DNA of 34,169 nucleotides, taken from positions 1 to 34,169 of the forward strand of contig AJWJ01000241.1 of the NCBI GenBank assembly GCA_000277445.1. The letters run 5' to 3'. A program made the position numbers and the translations under genes. The notes beneath the pieces are model-generated. The model searched no databases and was not told the DNA's origin. It saw only the letters and a program-made list of their open reading frames with translations. Each line of letters begins with the position of its first letter. Position 1 is the stretch's first letter. Shown piece by piece: positions 23,542-33,448 of this stretch. This DNA comes from Polysphondylium violaceum. Its lineage: Eukaryota > Evosea > Eumycetozoa > Dictyosteliales > Dictyosteliaceae.

Positions 23542-25590
23542 TGTTGCTGTTGTGTATATATTGAATGAACGAAACTAATGGGCTTTACAAATATATTTAT
23601 ATGATTATATGATTTCTAGTATTCTATTCTTTAAACGGAGTACTATTTATATTTACTAATACAACCTAGTAGTGTTATGTTGTTGATGATGTTAATATTA
23701 ATCACGATGAAAAGTGTTGCTGAGTTGAGTGAGCAGAAAAAAGGAATTAGGTTGAAAATAAAATTATTTAATAAATTAATTAAAAAAAAAAAATTAATTT
23801 TTAAAAAAGTGTCCCACACACGTACCTTTTTGGGGTGTGAAGAAGAGAGAACGATGGATGAAAAGAGGTAAAAAGAATGGTGTGAGTGTATGTGATGTGT
23901 GATTAAAGATAAAGATGATGTAACTAAATGAGTGCCTCACAATCTCAATTAGTTTGATATATGTATGGTGTGTGAGTGTGTGATGATGCTACAGAATTAA
24001 TTTTATAACAAAGGTGTTGTTGATGTTATTCTTTCATGCAGATGATACATTATCTGAGAGGTTATTTTGGATAAATAAAAATAAATAAATAAAAAAAAAA
24101 AAAAAAAAAAGTGGGAGTTGAAATGATTTTTTTAATTTTTTTTTCTTTTTCCAACCTATTTGGAGGTTACTTGGCCAAAGCCAAGAGTGTTAATGCAAAA
24201 AGAGAGTGAGACAGTATGTGTGTCTGTGTGAGTGATTATTATAAACATGCTAGCATTTCCAAACACACACGATATTTATAGGAGTAATTTATATTATCTC
24301 CCAATAAGATTATTGATTATACCAATAAACTCGATATATCTAGGAAATAATGTAATTAATTAAAGATGTCACCACTCTCACACAATAGATACCACACATA
24401 CTATTTATAAATAACAAAACAATACATAAATATAATACAATAAAATCTTTTTTTTTTTTTTTTAACTATTTTAAAATAATACATACCACTGCTATATATG
24501 GGTTGATTGATTTGATTGATTTGGGTAGGGGGGGATGTGTGAAAATATTTACAAAGAAAAAAATATGCACATAAAATATCTAATTAGATTTCATAAAATA
24601 GATCACTAAAAATGTATATTGATAAATAATAAAAAAGTAAAAGAATGTGTTTACAGAAAAATAAAAAAATATAAAACAAAAATGAAATATTACAAATAAA
24701 ACAACTTTTATTTAATTAATTCTAAATAAAAAGGGTATGGAAAAACAAAAACACAAAAGTAGTATATATATATAAATTTATAAAAGATTGTGTTTGATGA
24801 TGATCCAACACAGAGCGAGGGGGCATACCCAAAAAAAAAAAAAGAAAAAAAAAAAAAAATACAAAAAAATCAAATCATTATTTTAAAATGAATCAATTTT
24901 CAAATAAAACGGTTGGCTTGTGTTTATAGAAAATCAATCATCTTTGCACAAATGCTCAACATCTCCTCTCTGTGGGAATATATATGGTGAAAACAAGATA
25001 TTTTGCATAGACTAGTCTACGTGGTGACATTTTAATTTGATTGAAAATGTTCTTTTTTCAATGATGTCATTTTAAAATGTTCATACACTGAATAGTGAGG
25101 CTTCACATTTTTAGTCTCGGGAATTGATCTTGAGCACGAAGCTCAATAATTTAAAATCCCAAAACATTCAATGAAAATAAAATTATATGAAGCTTCAACT
25201 TTTCCCAAAACTATTACTTTTACGGGCATTTGAGTAATTTGTTGTTGTTGCTGATAAAGATGGAGTGTGACTCTGAAGAAGCATATGAAAATAAATATCA
25301 ATTTTATTTTCCCGTGTCTTGATAACTATCAAAGTACAACAAAAACTCTAATAGTTGTAGAAAATGTTGATAATATGTAAAAAACAGATAAAAACAGATA
25401 CATGACAGAAAAATGATGGAAATGCTAAAAAAGATAATTTTTGTTTTTTTTACAAATTTTAATTTTTTATTTTTTTTTACAATTGCAGTGCATTGTGATT
25501 GTTTTTTTTTTGTTTTTTTAGTTTTTACGCAATTGTTTTTCATCTTTTTCGAAACAGACTTCAAATTTATAAACTTAAATATATAACAAT
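23542..25590. promoter_or_regulatory. Divergent upstream region of STAT and dCTP deaminase-like genes
   Basis: Two kilobases between outward-facing start codons. It carries GT-rich patches with repeated TGTGAGTG (23881-23985, 24200-24235), long A and T runs (24092-24110, 24447-24463, 24829-24859), four TTGA motifs at 24503-24519, and a 12-bp palindrome at 25008-25019. T-runs around 25434-25520 precede the deaminase gene. The minus-strand frame at 25304-25606 is a product of those runs. No RNA gene was recognised. Confidence 0.5.
24503..24519 (+). promoter_or_regulatory. TTGA array, candidate STATa-binding site
   Basis: Four TTGA units occur as TTGATTGATTTGATTGA with starts at 24503, 24507, 24512 and 24516. 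D. discoideum STATa binds TTGA repeats in prestalk promoters (ecm and cudA genes). The array lies about 960 bp upstream of the start codon of this window's STAT gene, so autoregulation is possible. Short AT-rich motifs do occur by chance. Confidence 0.35.
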
Positions 25591-26290
25591 ATGAGTGTAT
25601 TATCAAGAGACGAAATTTTAAAAGCTATTGAAGCAAAGTAAGATTTATGAATCATACTTTACAATCAATAATAATAAATAGATATTTACTGATTGATGAA
25701 TTAACACACACAAACTAATAATAAAAATAATAATAATAGAGATATTGAGATAACACCATTTATTCCAGAAAATGTTGGTTGTGCCAGTGTTGATCTAACT
25801 CTTTCCAATGAATTTAGAGTGTTTACAAAGGAACAAAAAACTTTAGAAGTTTCAGAAGAGACCAATTATAAAGATATCACACATAAATTTGAACTCAAAG
25901 AAGGTGAAACCTTTACTTTGGAACCAGGACAAACTTGTTTAGGTATCACTGAGGAAACAATCCATCTTTCTCCAAAATATTGCGGTTTATTAGAAGGAAG
26001 ATCAAGATTTGCCAGACTTGGTTTATTTGTTCATATCACTGCTGGTTTTATGAATCCAGGTATCCAAAATCGTCAAGTTTTGGAAATTTTCAACGCTTCA
26101 AGTGTAAGTACTAGTTAGTAATAATAATTATAATAATAGTCGTCGTGATGGTAATTAACATTGTTCTGCAAACCCAAAACAATAGAATAAATTAGTATTA
26201 AAACCAGGTACTAAAATATGTCAATTTGTATTCATTGGATTAAAAGGTGAATCAGTTTACCAAGGAAGATTTAAAGATCAAAGCTTGTAG
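25591..26290 (+). CDS. dCTP deaminase/dUTPase-family protein
   Basis: Three exons, 25591-25637, 25740-26103 and 26186-26290, encode 171 residues; each junction keeps frame. The start is the only ATG before MSVLSRDEILKAIE, which matches the beginning of bacterial and archaeal Dcd proteins. Family signatures follow: NVGCASVDLTLS (27-38), EGRSRFARLGLFVHITAG (101-118), NPGIQNRQVLEIFNAS (121-136) and LKPGTKICQF. Dcd converts dCTP to dUTP, feeding thymidylate synthesis; relatives hydrolyse dUTP. Arg108 and Glu131 (the general-base Glu of Dcd) are kept, but the usual AHRIDPG motif reads AGFMNPG, so an Arg and an Asp of the active site are replaced by Phe and Asn. Activity may be altered. Eukaryotes normally deaminate dCMP with an unrelated enzyme, so bacterial or archaeal ancestry is likely. 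Introns and base composition are fully amoebal, so any transfer is old. Confidence 0.85.
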
Positions 26291-26329
26291 AAAGTTTTTA
26301 ATTAAACTTAATAAAGTATATATACGCTC

Positions 26330-26349
26330 TCAATCAATCAATCAATCAA
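26330..26349 (+). repeat. (TCAA)5 tetranucleotide repeat
   Basis: Five TCAA units, which read as TTGA repeats on the minus strand, lie in the 104-bp gap between the convergent deaminase and methyltransferase genes. Confidence 0.85.
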
Positions 26350-26394
26350 TTTTATATAGAAAAAGATATACAGACTTGCACAATAATTTATTTA

Positions 26395-27951
26395 TTAATC
26401 TCTATGATATTTAGTTACCCTCTTTCTATTTGTTGTTGACGATGATTTCTTAAAATTCTTTTTCTTATTTTGTCTAGCATCTTGATATTCAATTTCTTGA
26501 TCCTCTTGATCCTCTTGTTGAGTTTCTACATCTACTAGGTCTTCTTCTTCATCTTTATAAATATCTTCTTTGTTTATACCTAAAAGTTTTGGGGTGATTT
26601 CAGTTGGTCTTTGAATTGCTTTTGCTTGTTTAATCTGCTCACTGTCAAATGGTTCGATTTGCTTGCCTTGAATTCTCCATGCTTCGCCTAAAATGACAGA
26701 GATTGCTTGTGACACATTCAAACAATCAACCATTCCTGTGCCTGGCACAGAGAGGGTACGTGTTGAGAATTTAATCCAATGCTTGGAAACACCTTTGGAC
26801 TCGGAACCAAAGATCAGGAGCAAAGGTCCCAAGCCAAGGAGTTTGTTTGATTCGTCTGAATAGAGATTGACAGACTTACTGTATTGGTGTGAAGAGGTGG
26901 ACACAATTTCCCATCGATTGTCTTTAAAGGTCTTTATCATGTCAAACACATCTTCTCTGTGACTGAGTTGGACAACATCTGCATACTCTAATGCACCACG
27001 ACTTGCTCTGTACGATTGAGGAGAGAATGGGTTGATGAGGTTGCCTGTTTTATGCATATCGTACTCATTGTAAAAGAATACACTCTCTACGCCAAAAGAA
27101 ACACAGGAACGAACGATTGCACCAATGTTTTGGGGGTTCTCTACGTTGTCCAATAATATTACAATGGGTCTTGCACCGCTGCCAGTGGTGGTGTGGCTGT
27201 TGAGCTTAGTCTTGTGATTTTGGCTCTTGGCAATCGATGTAAAGGAATGTGTTGGCGATGGTGTATGAAATTGTTTGGATTTCTCCAACTCTTTCATCAC
27301 CACCGCTTTGGCATCTACTCTTTGTCTCTCTTTGACTGCAATGGCAATGCCTTCATGATGAACAGTGCCTGCAATCTTTTCCAATTGACTTACTTCTTCA
27401 TTATAAAATATTCTATAGGGTATCTTGTTGTCAGAGAAATGCTTTACCAATGGCTTCAATTCAACTTTGTTTTCTTGGTAAAATTCATTACTCAAATAAA
27501 GTCTTCTTAAATCTTGAGGTCTGTGCTCAAAGATTGCCAATACTGATCTAAATCCAGATATATTCACTTCATCGTTTGGATTGTTATCTTTGGGAAATTC
27601 AGCATTATCAGAGATGCTTGCTGCTTTTACACTGTATCTATTCTTGTTATTATTATTTTCTAATGCTACTTTTTGTTCAAAACGTGATGATGGTTTTCTA
27701 TCTCTTTGTTCATAACGTGATGTATTATTATTGTTGTAATTGTTACTTTTATTACTACTATTATAATCTCTTTGTTGGTAATGTGATGATGATCTTTTAT
27801 CTTTATTTGCAAAACTGAATCTCTCTCTATTGCCTGTACTATAATATGACTTTGTAATATGTATTCCTGTAATCCCACTGGTAGTAGTGTTGTTTAAACA
27901 TCTTTGAAATCCTAAATGTAGAGATAAATATCCTTTTTGAATATGATTCAT
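26395..27951 (-). CDS. SPOUT RNA 2'-O-methyltransferase, YfiF/TrmH-like, probably mitochondrial
   Basis: A single intron-free frame of 518 residues starting at ATG 27951. The first 45 residues are basic and hydroxylated without acidic residues (MNHIQKGYLSLHLGFQRCLN), which suggests a mitochondrial presequence. After an Asn-rich linker, an L30e-like substrate-binding region begins at about 130 (VLAIFEHRPQDLRRLYLS and TVHHEGIAIAVKER). The SpoU core follows: LLDNVENPQNIGAIVRSC (motif 1), LLIFGSESKGVS (motif 2) and LSVPGTGMVDCLNVSQA (motif 3), then GEAWR. Motif 3 followed by GEAWR and the HHEG motif resemble bacterial YfiF more than classical TrmH, as I recall those sequences. The enzyme would methylate ribose of rRNA or tRNA using S-adenosylmethionine bound in the trefoil knot. 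The C-terminal 60 residues are acidic then basic low complexity. Family is secure; substrate and location are inferred. Confidence 0.9.
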   Translation of the reverse strand: MNHIQKGYLSLHLGFQRCLNNTTTSGITGIHITKSYYSTGNRERFSFANKDKRSSSHYQQRDYNSSNKSNNYNNNNTSRYEQRDRKPSSRFEQKVALENNNNKNRYSVKAASISDNAEFPKDNNPNDEVNISGFRSVLAIFEHRPQDLRRLYLSNEFYQENKVELKPLVKHFSDNKIPYRIFYNEEVSQLEKIAGTVHHEGIAIAVKERQRVDAKAVVMKELEKSKQFHTPSPTHSFTSIAKSQNHKTKLNSHTTTGSGARPIVILLDNVENPQNIGAIVRSCVSFGVESVFFYNEYDMHKTGNLINPFSPQSYRASRGALEYADVVQLSHREDVFDMIKTFKDNRWEIVSTSSHQYSKSVNLYSDESNKLLGLGPLLLIFGSESKGVSKHWIKFSTRTLSVPGTGMVDCLNVSQAISVILGEAWRIQGKQIEPFDSEQIKQAKAIQRPTEITPKLLGINKEDIYKDEEEDLVDVETQQEDQEDQEIEYQDARQNKKKNFKKSSSTTNRKRVTKYHRD

Positions 27952-28360
27952 AGCTTTATTAATTTATCAATGATAAAACCGAACGACAAATTTTTTGATC
28001 TTAAAGTTTTTTTTTTTTTTTTTTTTTTTTTTTTCCTAAATTTATCTATCATAAATTAAAAGCTAAAAAGATAATTTGTCTCAAAGAAAGAGAGCATATA
28101 TTTATTGGTTTTAAAAAACTATTGATTATGAAAATTATTACTCTTTCCCAAAAATTGTTATTTTAAAAATTATCATTATGATGTAATGTTCGCCAAATTT
28201 GATTTGGTTTTTAAATTGGTATTATTATTTATTATTATTATTGTTATTATTATTATTATATATTTTACAATGTGGAATAAATATTTTGAGGGGATTTAAA
28301 GTTTCGAAATTATTATTATTATTATTGATTTTGATGTTATTTTTGATATTATTTACATAA
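27952..28360. other. Spacer upstream of the methyltransferase gene
   Basis: Promoter of the methyltransferase gene and 3' flank of the phosphatase gene. It holds an uninterrupted run of 28 T at 28007-28034 and ATT repeats near 28222-28260 and 28309-28326. No other feature was seen. Confidence 0.6.
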
Positions 28361-30683
28361 TTATGCTCTTGGACTTTGATTGTCAGGAGAAAGATCACCA
28401 GGACTACCACTTGTTGCAGTAAGTGAGGGTGATGATGAAGTTGATGAAAAAGATGGTGATGATAAGTCTGATGATGTTGTGGTGATGGATGTGGATGTGG
28501 TGGTGGTGGTATCAAAAGAACTACTACTGGTAGATGAAGGACTTGTGCTTAAATTTGATTTTGATTTTCCAAATTTGTTGTGTGAGGGCGAAGTTTTTAT
28601 CCAATCGCGATTTGAAATTCTAATGGAGTCACTAGGTGATATGCCACCATTGGTTGGATTTGATGATGATGATGTAGTTGTTGTGGTTGTAGTATTGTTG
28701 TTGTTTTGGTGGAGATTTGAGGTTGATGCTGAAGTGATTGAGAGAGAGGGTGTTGTTGAATTTGAATTTATATTTAAAGTTGAAGAGCTTTTAAATTGAC
28801 CAGCTTTAAAGCAAATGACAGTGGTGTGATCCATTTTACCAGGATATTTGCCATAGTCCTCTGGCAAACGTTTGCCATTGTTTGTCTCCATAAAGTGTCG
28901 AGAGGAGACAGTTGTATCCCAACAATGTTGAATCAATTTGTTTGCAATTTCTTTGGGACTGGTGGAGTCTTGTATTATCTCGCTCAAAAGAGTCGCTGTA
29001 AAAGCATTTTTTGCAGTGATGGCCTTTGATAGATCAATGTCTGACCATTTATCACCAGATATATTAAATTCTTTAGACATTTCATGAGGTGATTTGCCCA
29101 GATGACGTGGATCGAGATTATCGTGGACACCGTCAGTGACAATGACAATAATGTCGTCGTCGTATACGGGTGCACAAAATATATTTAAGTTTCTGAGATC
29201 GGGTTTACCTTGTTCCAAGTGGGGGCCCAAACGACCACCACAATCTTTGGCGTCGAGATTTGATCTATTTCCCTCTGTAATATCTGTAATTTCACCTTGA
29301 TTAATATAGAATGCCTTGCAATCGCCAACCGAAGCACAGACAAACTCCCATTGGGGTGACCACTTGTCGTTGCCTTTGTTGATCTGCAACAACACGCCAC
29401 CCAATAGAGTTGTAGTGCCTGCTTCCCAAAACTCGTCTTTGCCCACCATAATGGACTTGTGGGCACATTCAAAGCCTTCAAACAAAATTTTACCCACCTC
29501 TTTGACATTGGTCATGAGGTCATTCTTGGAGACGACGTATTCAATAAATGCAGTGCTGGCCTTTTGTGCAGCCTCCTTGGGCTTTTGTCCCCAATTACAT
29601 CCATCGGCAAGACAGGTGATCAATCTATTATTGTAAACACAACATGTATATCTGTCGGCAATGGGATCACCTGCTCTTACCATTGTGCCCGGTATAAATG
29701 GATAGGTGCTGGTCGAGACGGCATAGAGTGAATCTGAAAATGCTGTAGGATATGACACCATGGGTGTACCCGTTTCCTTGACTGGCTCTGTACGTTCATT
29801 TGGATAATCTGGTCCAGTGAAATAGGCCTCTTTACCGTTTGGTGACACTGGAATGACCTCTAATTTTGGTAAGTTGGTATAAGGTGTACTGAGTTTCTTT
29901 TCATCAATTGCAAACTCTGAATCCTCTGCACTGGTGCGCAATCCCTGTTGCGATGAATCCAATCCGCCGTCCTTCTTTGTCTTTTTATCTAAAAACTTTA
30001 TAAGATGATTTGGTTTCCATTTCTTTTGTTTCTTTTTCTTGTCGTCTATCGATGAATCCTTTAAACTATGATTATGATTATTATTGTTACCTGCTGCTGT
30101 TCCACTGCCATTCAATGAGGATGACGATAAAGACAATGATGAGCTGATTGCTGTTGGATTATGATTGATCCCATTTCCATTGCTTGGCGATGTGCTATAG
30201 TTGTAATAATGTAAATTCTTGGGACTTGAGCTAAACTCTAATGATGAAGAAGTAGAAACATCTGATCTGGGGGATTGATTTGTTCTAGAGTAATGGTTGG
30301 GTGTGTTAATAAATGAATTGCATCAATCACCTTTGTTAGACATCAACATACAAATGTGGTTCATATTTTAATTTATATTCATATATCTCATGTTTTAATC
30401 TAATGTTTTCCTCCAACAATGCATAGTATTTCTTTTCCCAATTGACATCCTCCACCACAACCACTGCGGCGGTGGTGGCCGATGAAGGAGCAGGATTTTG
30501 TGTTGATGTTGGTTGGTCGGCCATTGCTGAACCTAAATTATGACAACTGGTTGATGGTTGCTGACTGATTGGTATATTATTTGATTTCTTTAACGATGCT
30601 TCTAGAGTGCCTGTTGATTGCGAGCTTGTAAGAGGTGTTACTTTTTGGAAAATATCTCCTACAGATGACACCCTTATAGACAT
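28361..30683 (-). CDS. PP2C-like (PPM) protein phosphatase with coiled-coil 5' exon
   Basis: The phosphatase frame has no in-frame ATG before its conserved core and is closed at about 30325, while a short frame starting at ATG 30683 ends only 10 bases upstream of that point. A GTATGT donor at 30351 and an acceptor at 30285-30286 join them in frame, giving exons 30683-30352 and 30284-28361 and 751 residues. The N-terminal part is Ser/Thr/Ala-rich with a short coiled coil (NWEKKYYALLEENIRLKHEI). A Lys-rich patch (about 185-215) precedes the PPM domain (about 290-610) with LADGCNWG, ASVGDCKAF, VTDGVHDNLD and DHTTVICF, the aspartates expected to bind Mn/Mg. The first motif differs from the usual DGHGG. 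The C-terminal 150 residues are Ser/Thr repeats. PP2C enzymes dephosphorylate Ser/Thr; the substrate is unknown. The fold is secure, the joined model likely. Confidence 0.85.
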
Positions 30684-31521
30684 AACTTTGTGTTGTATAT
30701 AAAGGTACACAATAGTTGAAAGTGTGATAAAATTTTGATTTAGTATGATTATTTTGGAATGTGTTTGGATTTTTTTTGATTTGATTTGATTTTTTGTAAA
30801 AGAGAGATTGTATTTTCTTTTTTTTTTTTTTTTTTCTTTTTTTTAGTTTTTGGGAATTGTGTGATGATTTGGGAAATATGTGTGATGATAAATTTATCTG
30901 GAATTATTTTATTGACTATAAATATGTGTATGTGATTAATTGTAGAAAGCAAGTTTCTAATAAATAGTTTGTTTGTTTCTAAAATGGTTAAAAAAAATAA
31001 ATATCTAATTTCTATTTTTTCTTATTTTTTTTTTTTTTAATTAAATAAATATTCTAGAAGGGAATGAAACGAGAATTAAGTAGCACAAATAAATTATTGA
31101 AATTAAAGTTGGCTAATAATAGGATGTATATACATATATAGTGTATATGTGTGTTTTTAATCGACGTATTTCTGTATTTCCCTTTTGATCGAAATCTTGA
31201 TTTGTAGAGAGATAGAGGGAGAGCAATAAATGGTGCACGACTCGTTACTTTATTGAGATTGAAAAACTACCTTTTTTAGTTGATATTGATGATCATATTT
31301 GATGAGTTCCCTCTATCTATCTAGCTTTAGTAGTAAACAAAAAACAACAAATAAATAATAGTAATAATAATGATAATAATAGTAATGTATAATAAAACAC
31401 AACAAATCAAACAAATCACAAATATGGAAAAAAACAAAGTGTATGTGTGTTTTATATGACTGTCTAAAAGGGGAACTATTTAGGTGTGGTTGATTTTTTT
31501 ACTAAACCACACACACACTCA

Positions 31522-31535
31522 CACACTCTCACACA
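31522..31535 (+). promoter_or_regulatory. CA-rich element (GBF-type) candidate
   Basis: CACACTCTCACACA matches 13 of 14 positions of the CA-rich element CACACYYYCACACY that binds G-box binding factor in D. discoideum prespore promoters (consensus recalled from memory). It lies about 840 bp upstream of the phosphatase start codon, in a longer CA-rich stretch that could equally be simple repeat. Confidence 0.3.
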
Positions 31536-32945
31536 TCACATCAGAATATCATTATCTTTGTATTTACCATTATAGATAAAATTGAAATTGATGAAAATGC
31601 GCTTGAAAATCGGAATATAAAAATATTATTATTACTATTACTACTATTAAATAATTTCTAAAACTAAATAAATATAGTAAATATGTTCCAATATTTTATA
31701 GATAATAATTTTTGCGTGCTTATAGTGTATTAAATATTGCTAAATATGTTATTGAATTGTGATTGAAATAGTGGATATATAAATTATCAAATATGTATAC
31801 CAATTCAAAAGTGTTTAGTGGTTGGAATTTAGTACAAGTTGATAAAATGCGAATGCTATTAGTACATTTAATACAAAAGATGGTATATAATCGTGAGAGA
31901 ATATATTCACCCTCGACACTCACACACGCCCAATAAAACAAATATATAAAAAAAAAAAAGATTAAAAACTTTAATATCAGATATATATGTGTGAGTGTGT
32001 ATGGGAATAGTGTGCACAAGTAGATAAATTTGGTTTAGATACACAACAATACCCAAAGAGAAAAAAAAAAATAAAAAAAAAAAAAAGGGAAACAAAATGT
32101 GCGTAAACACAAATTACGCATATGATGTAAGCAGACTCTTTCTCTCTTTCTTTACAAGTCACTAGACAATGACGAATCAGGTCAATCAATCATTTAATCT
32201 TACCTTGTTGGGGAGGAATAATTAATTATTACTATATCTATAAATGTGTTTCAAGGTAGGAGTTGATTTGAAGGAAGGAGAAAGAAAGTGAAAAAAAATA
32301 AGATTGTATGATGTGTCCACCTCATACACAAAGGATCAAGCAAAAAATCGTGTAAAAAGATATTTTTTTTTTTATAAAAAAAATAGAAAAAAACACTAAA
32401 ATTTTCATTGATTTGCATTCAAGTAAAAATGGAGTTTTTATTTGCTAATTATGGCGGCGATTTTTAAATGTGTGAGTGCAGACAAGAGGCGATTGTTGGG
32501 CGATGAGAGCGGGATGTACTGAGGCGCGTTTAAATGGATACGACTGCATATTGGAAGAATTTCAATTATGGTGAAAAGTATGAGAGCGAAACAAGAGTCG
32601 CTGTGGGAGGATGGCGAATTGTGTGTCTGATTTGCAGCAATTGTGAAAGATATCGTGTTTGAATGAATGAAATGTTTGGCAGGTGTGTGAGTTGAAATGA
32701 ATAGCCCTTAGTGTGGGCTTGTTTTTTGAAAAAAATGATATTAGCCCCATCGGTGGTCAAGGAGTTCACGAAAAGATGTATTGTGTGTAATGGTGGTTGT
32801 ATCCTATACAGAGATTAGTGATTGAAGAAAGTAGTGAAATAGTGTTGTACATGGTGTCTTAGGATAATGCTTCTATTCTGTTTACATCAAGGGTTGATTG
32901 TATGAGGATAGTATGAGTGTTTTCAAAGGTGGTTAAGGCTTGCCA

Positions 32946-32965
32946 AGGATAAGTATACTTATCCT
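32946..32965. repeat. Perfect 20-bp palindrome
   Basis: AGGATAAGTATACTTATCCT equals its own reverse complement. It could be a dimeric transcription-factor site or a small hairpin. Confidence 0.8.
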
Positions 32966-33448
32966 AATGAGTTCAGTAAAGAAATGAGTAGGTTAAAAAC
33001 CAACCGAGTAACGTTAAGATGCTTTATTAAAACATTTTTATTCCAATTGTTTGATGAAGGCGGGATATGTTGATAGTAGAGCTTCTTCTATGTAAGGAAT
33101 TTGGAATTTTTATTCATTAGTCTCGGTTAAGAGTGGCAGTGTATTTTTGTTTAATCTATTCATTTCTATACTTATGAATGTTTTTTATTCTGGTGATTGG
33201 TAAAATAATTTTATAAGACCAAAAAGTAATCAAAAATTAGTGTCCAAAAAAAATCCTATCATTTCTTTGTGATTAAAAATATCTTTGAAAACCCAACAAT
33301 TTTGATTAAATTTTTGCATGATCCTTATGATTTTTACATGGGGGTTTTTTTTTGTATTTAAAATTCAAGCTCGTTGCTTTCTAAAAAATATTGTATTTTT
33401 TTTTAAAAGATAACTAGTTTTATTTTAGAATTATATCAAAATATAAAT

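Larger units (their letters stand above)
30684..33448. other. 2.8-kb gene-free region between divergent phosphatase and endotoxin-like genes
   Basis: Upstream DNA of two outward-facing genes. It contains T and A homopolymers (30819-30844, 31026-31038, 32059-32087), a CA-rich block at 31507-31540, a long segment about 32440-32960 in which the plus strand is G-rich and C-poor, and a perfect 20-bp palindrome at 32946-32965. Minus-strand frames at 31720-32189 and 32562-32769 show no domain and no splice support. The segment 32440-33130 lacks homopolymers and stands out from its surroundings, but I could not identify a gene or an element in it. Confidence 0.45.

Noticed and set aside
25058-25092. 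C box-like ATGATGT and D box-like CTGA (snoRNA idea)
   Set aside because: Only about 25 bases apart, too short for a C/D snoRNA, and no terminal stem.
25304-25606. Minus-strand 100-residue frame with a hydrophobic stretch
   Set aside because: Translation of poly-A/T; it overlaps the promoter and first codons of the deaminase gene.
26650-26660. GGTTCGATT, resembling a tRNA B box
   Set aside because: It lies in the methyltransferase coding sequence and no A box or cloverleaf surrounds it.
31720-32189. Several overlapping minus-strand frames
   Set aside because: Phe/Ile-rich readings of AT runs, none with a domain or conserved motif.
32562-32769. Minus-strand frames in the homopolymer-free block
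   Set aside because: Two short frames with no recognisable family; composition follows the GC skew of the block.
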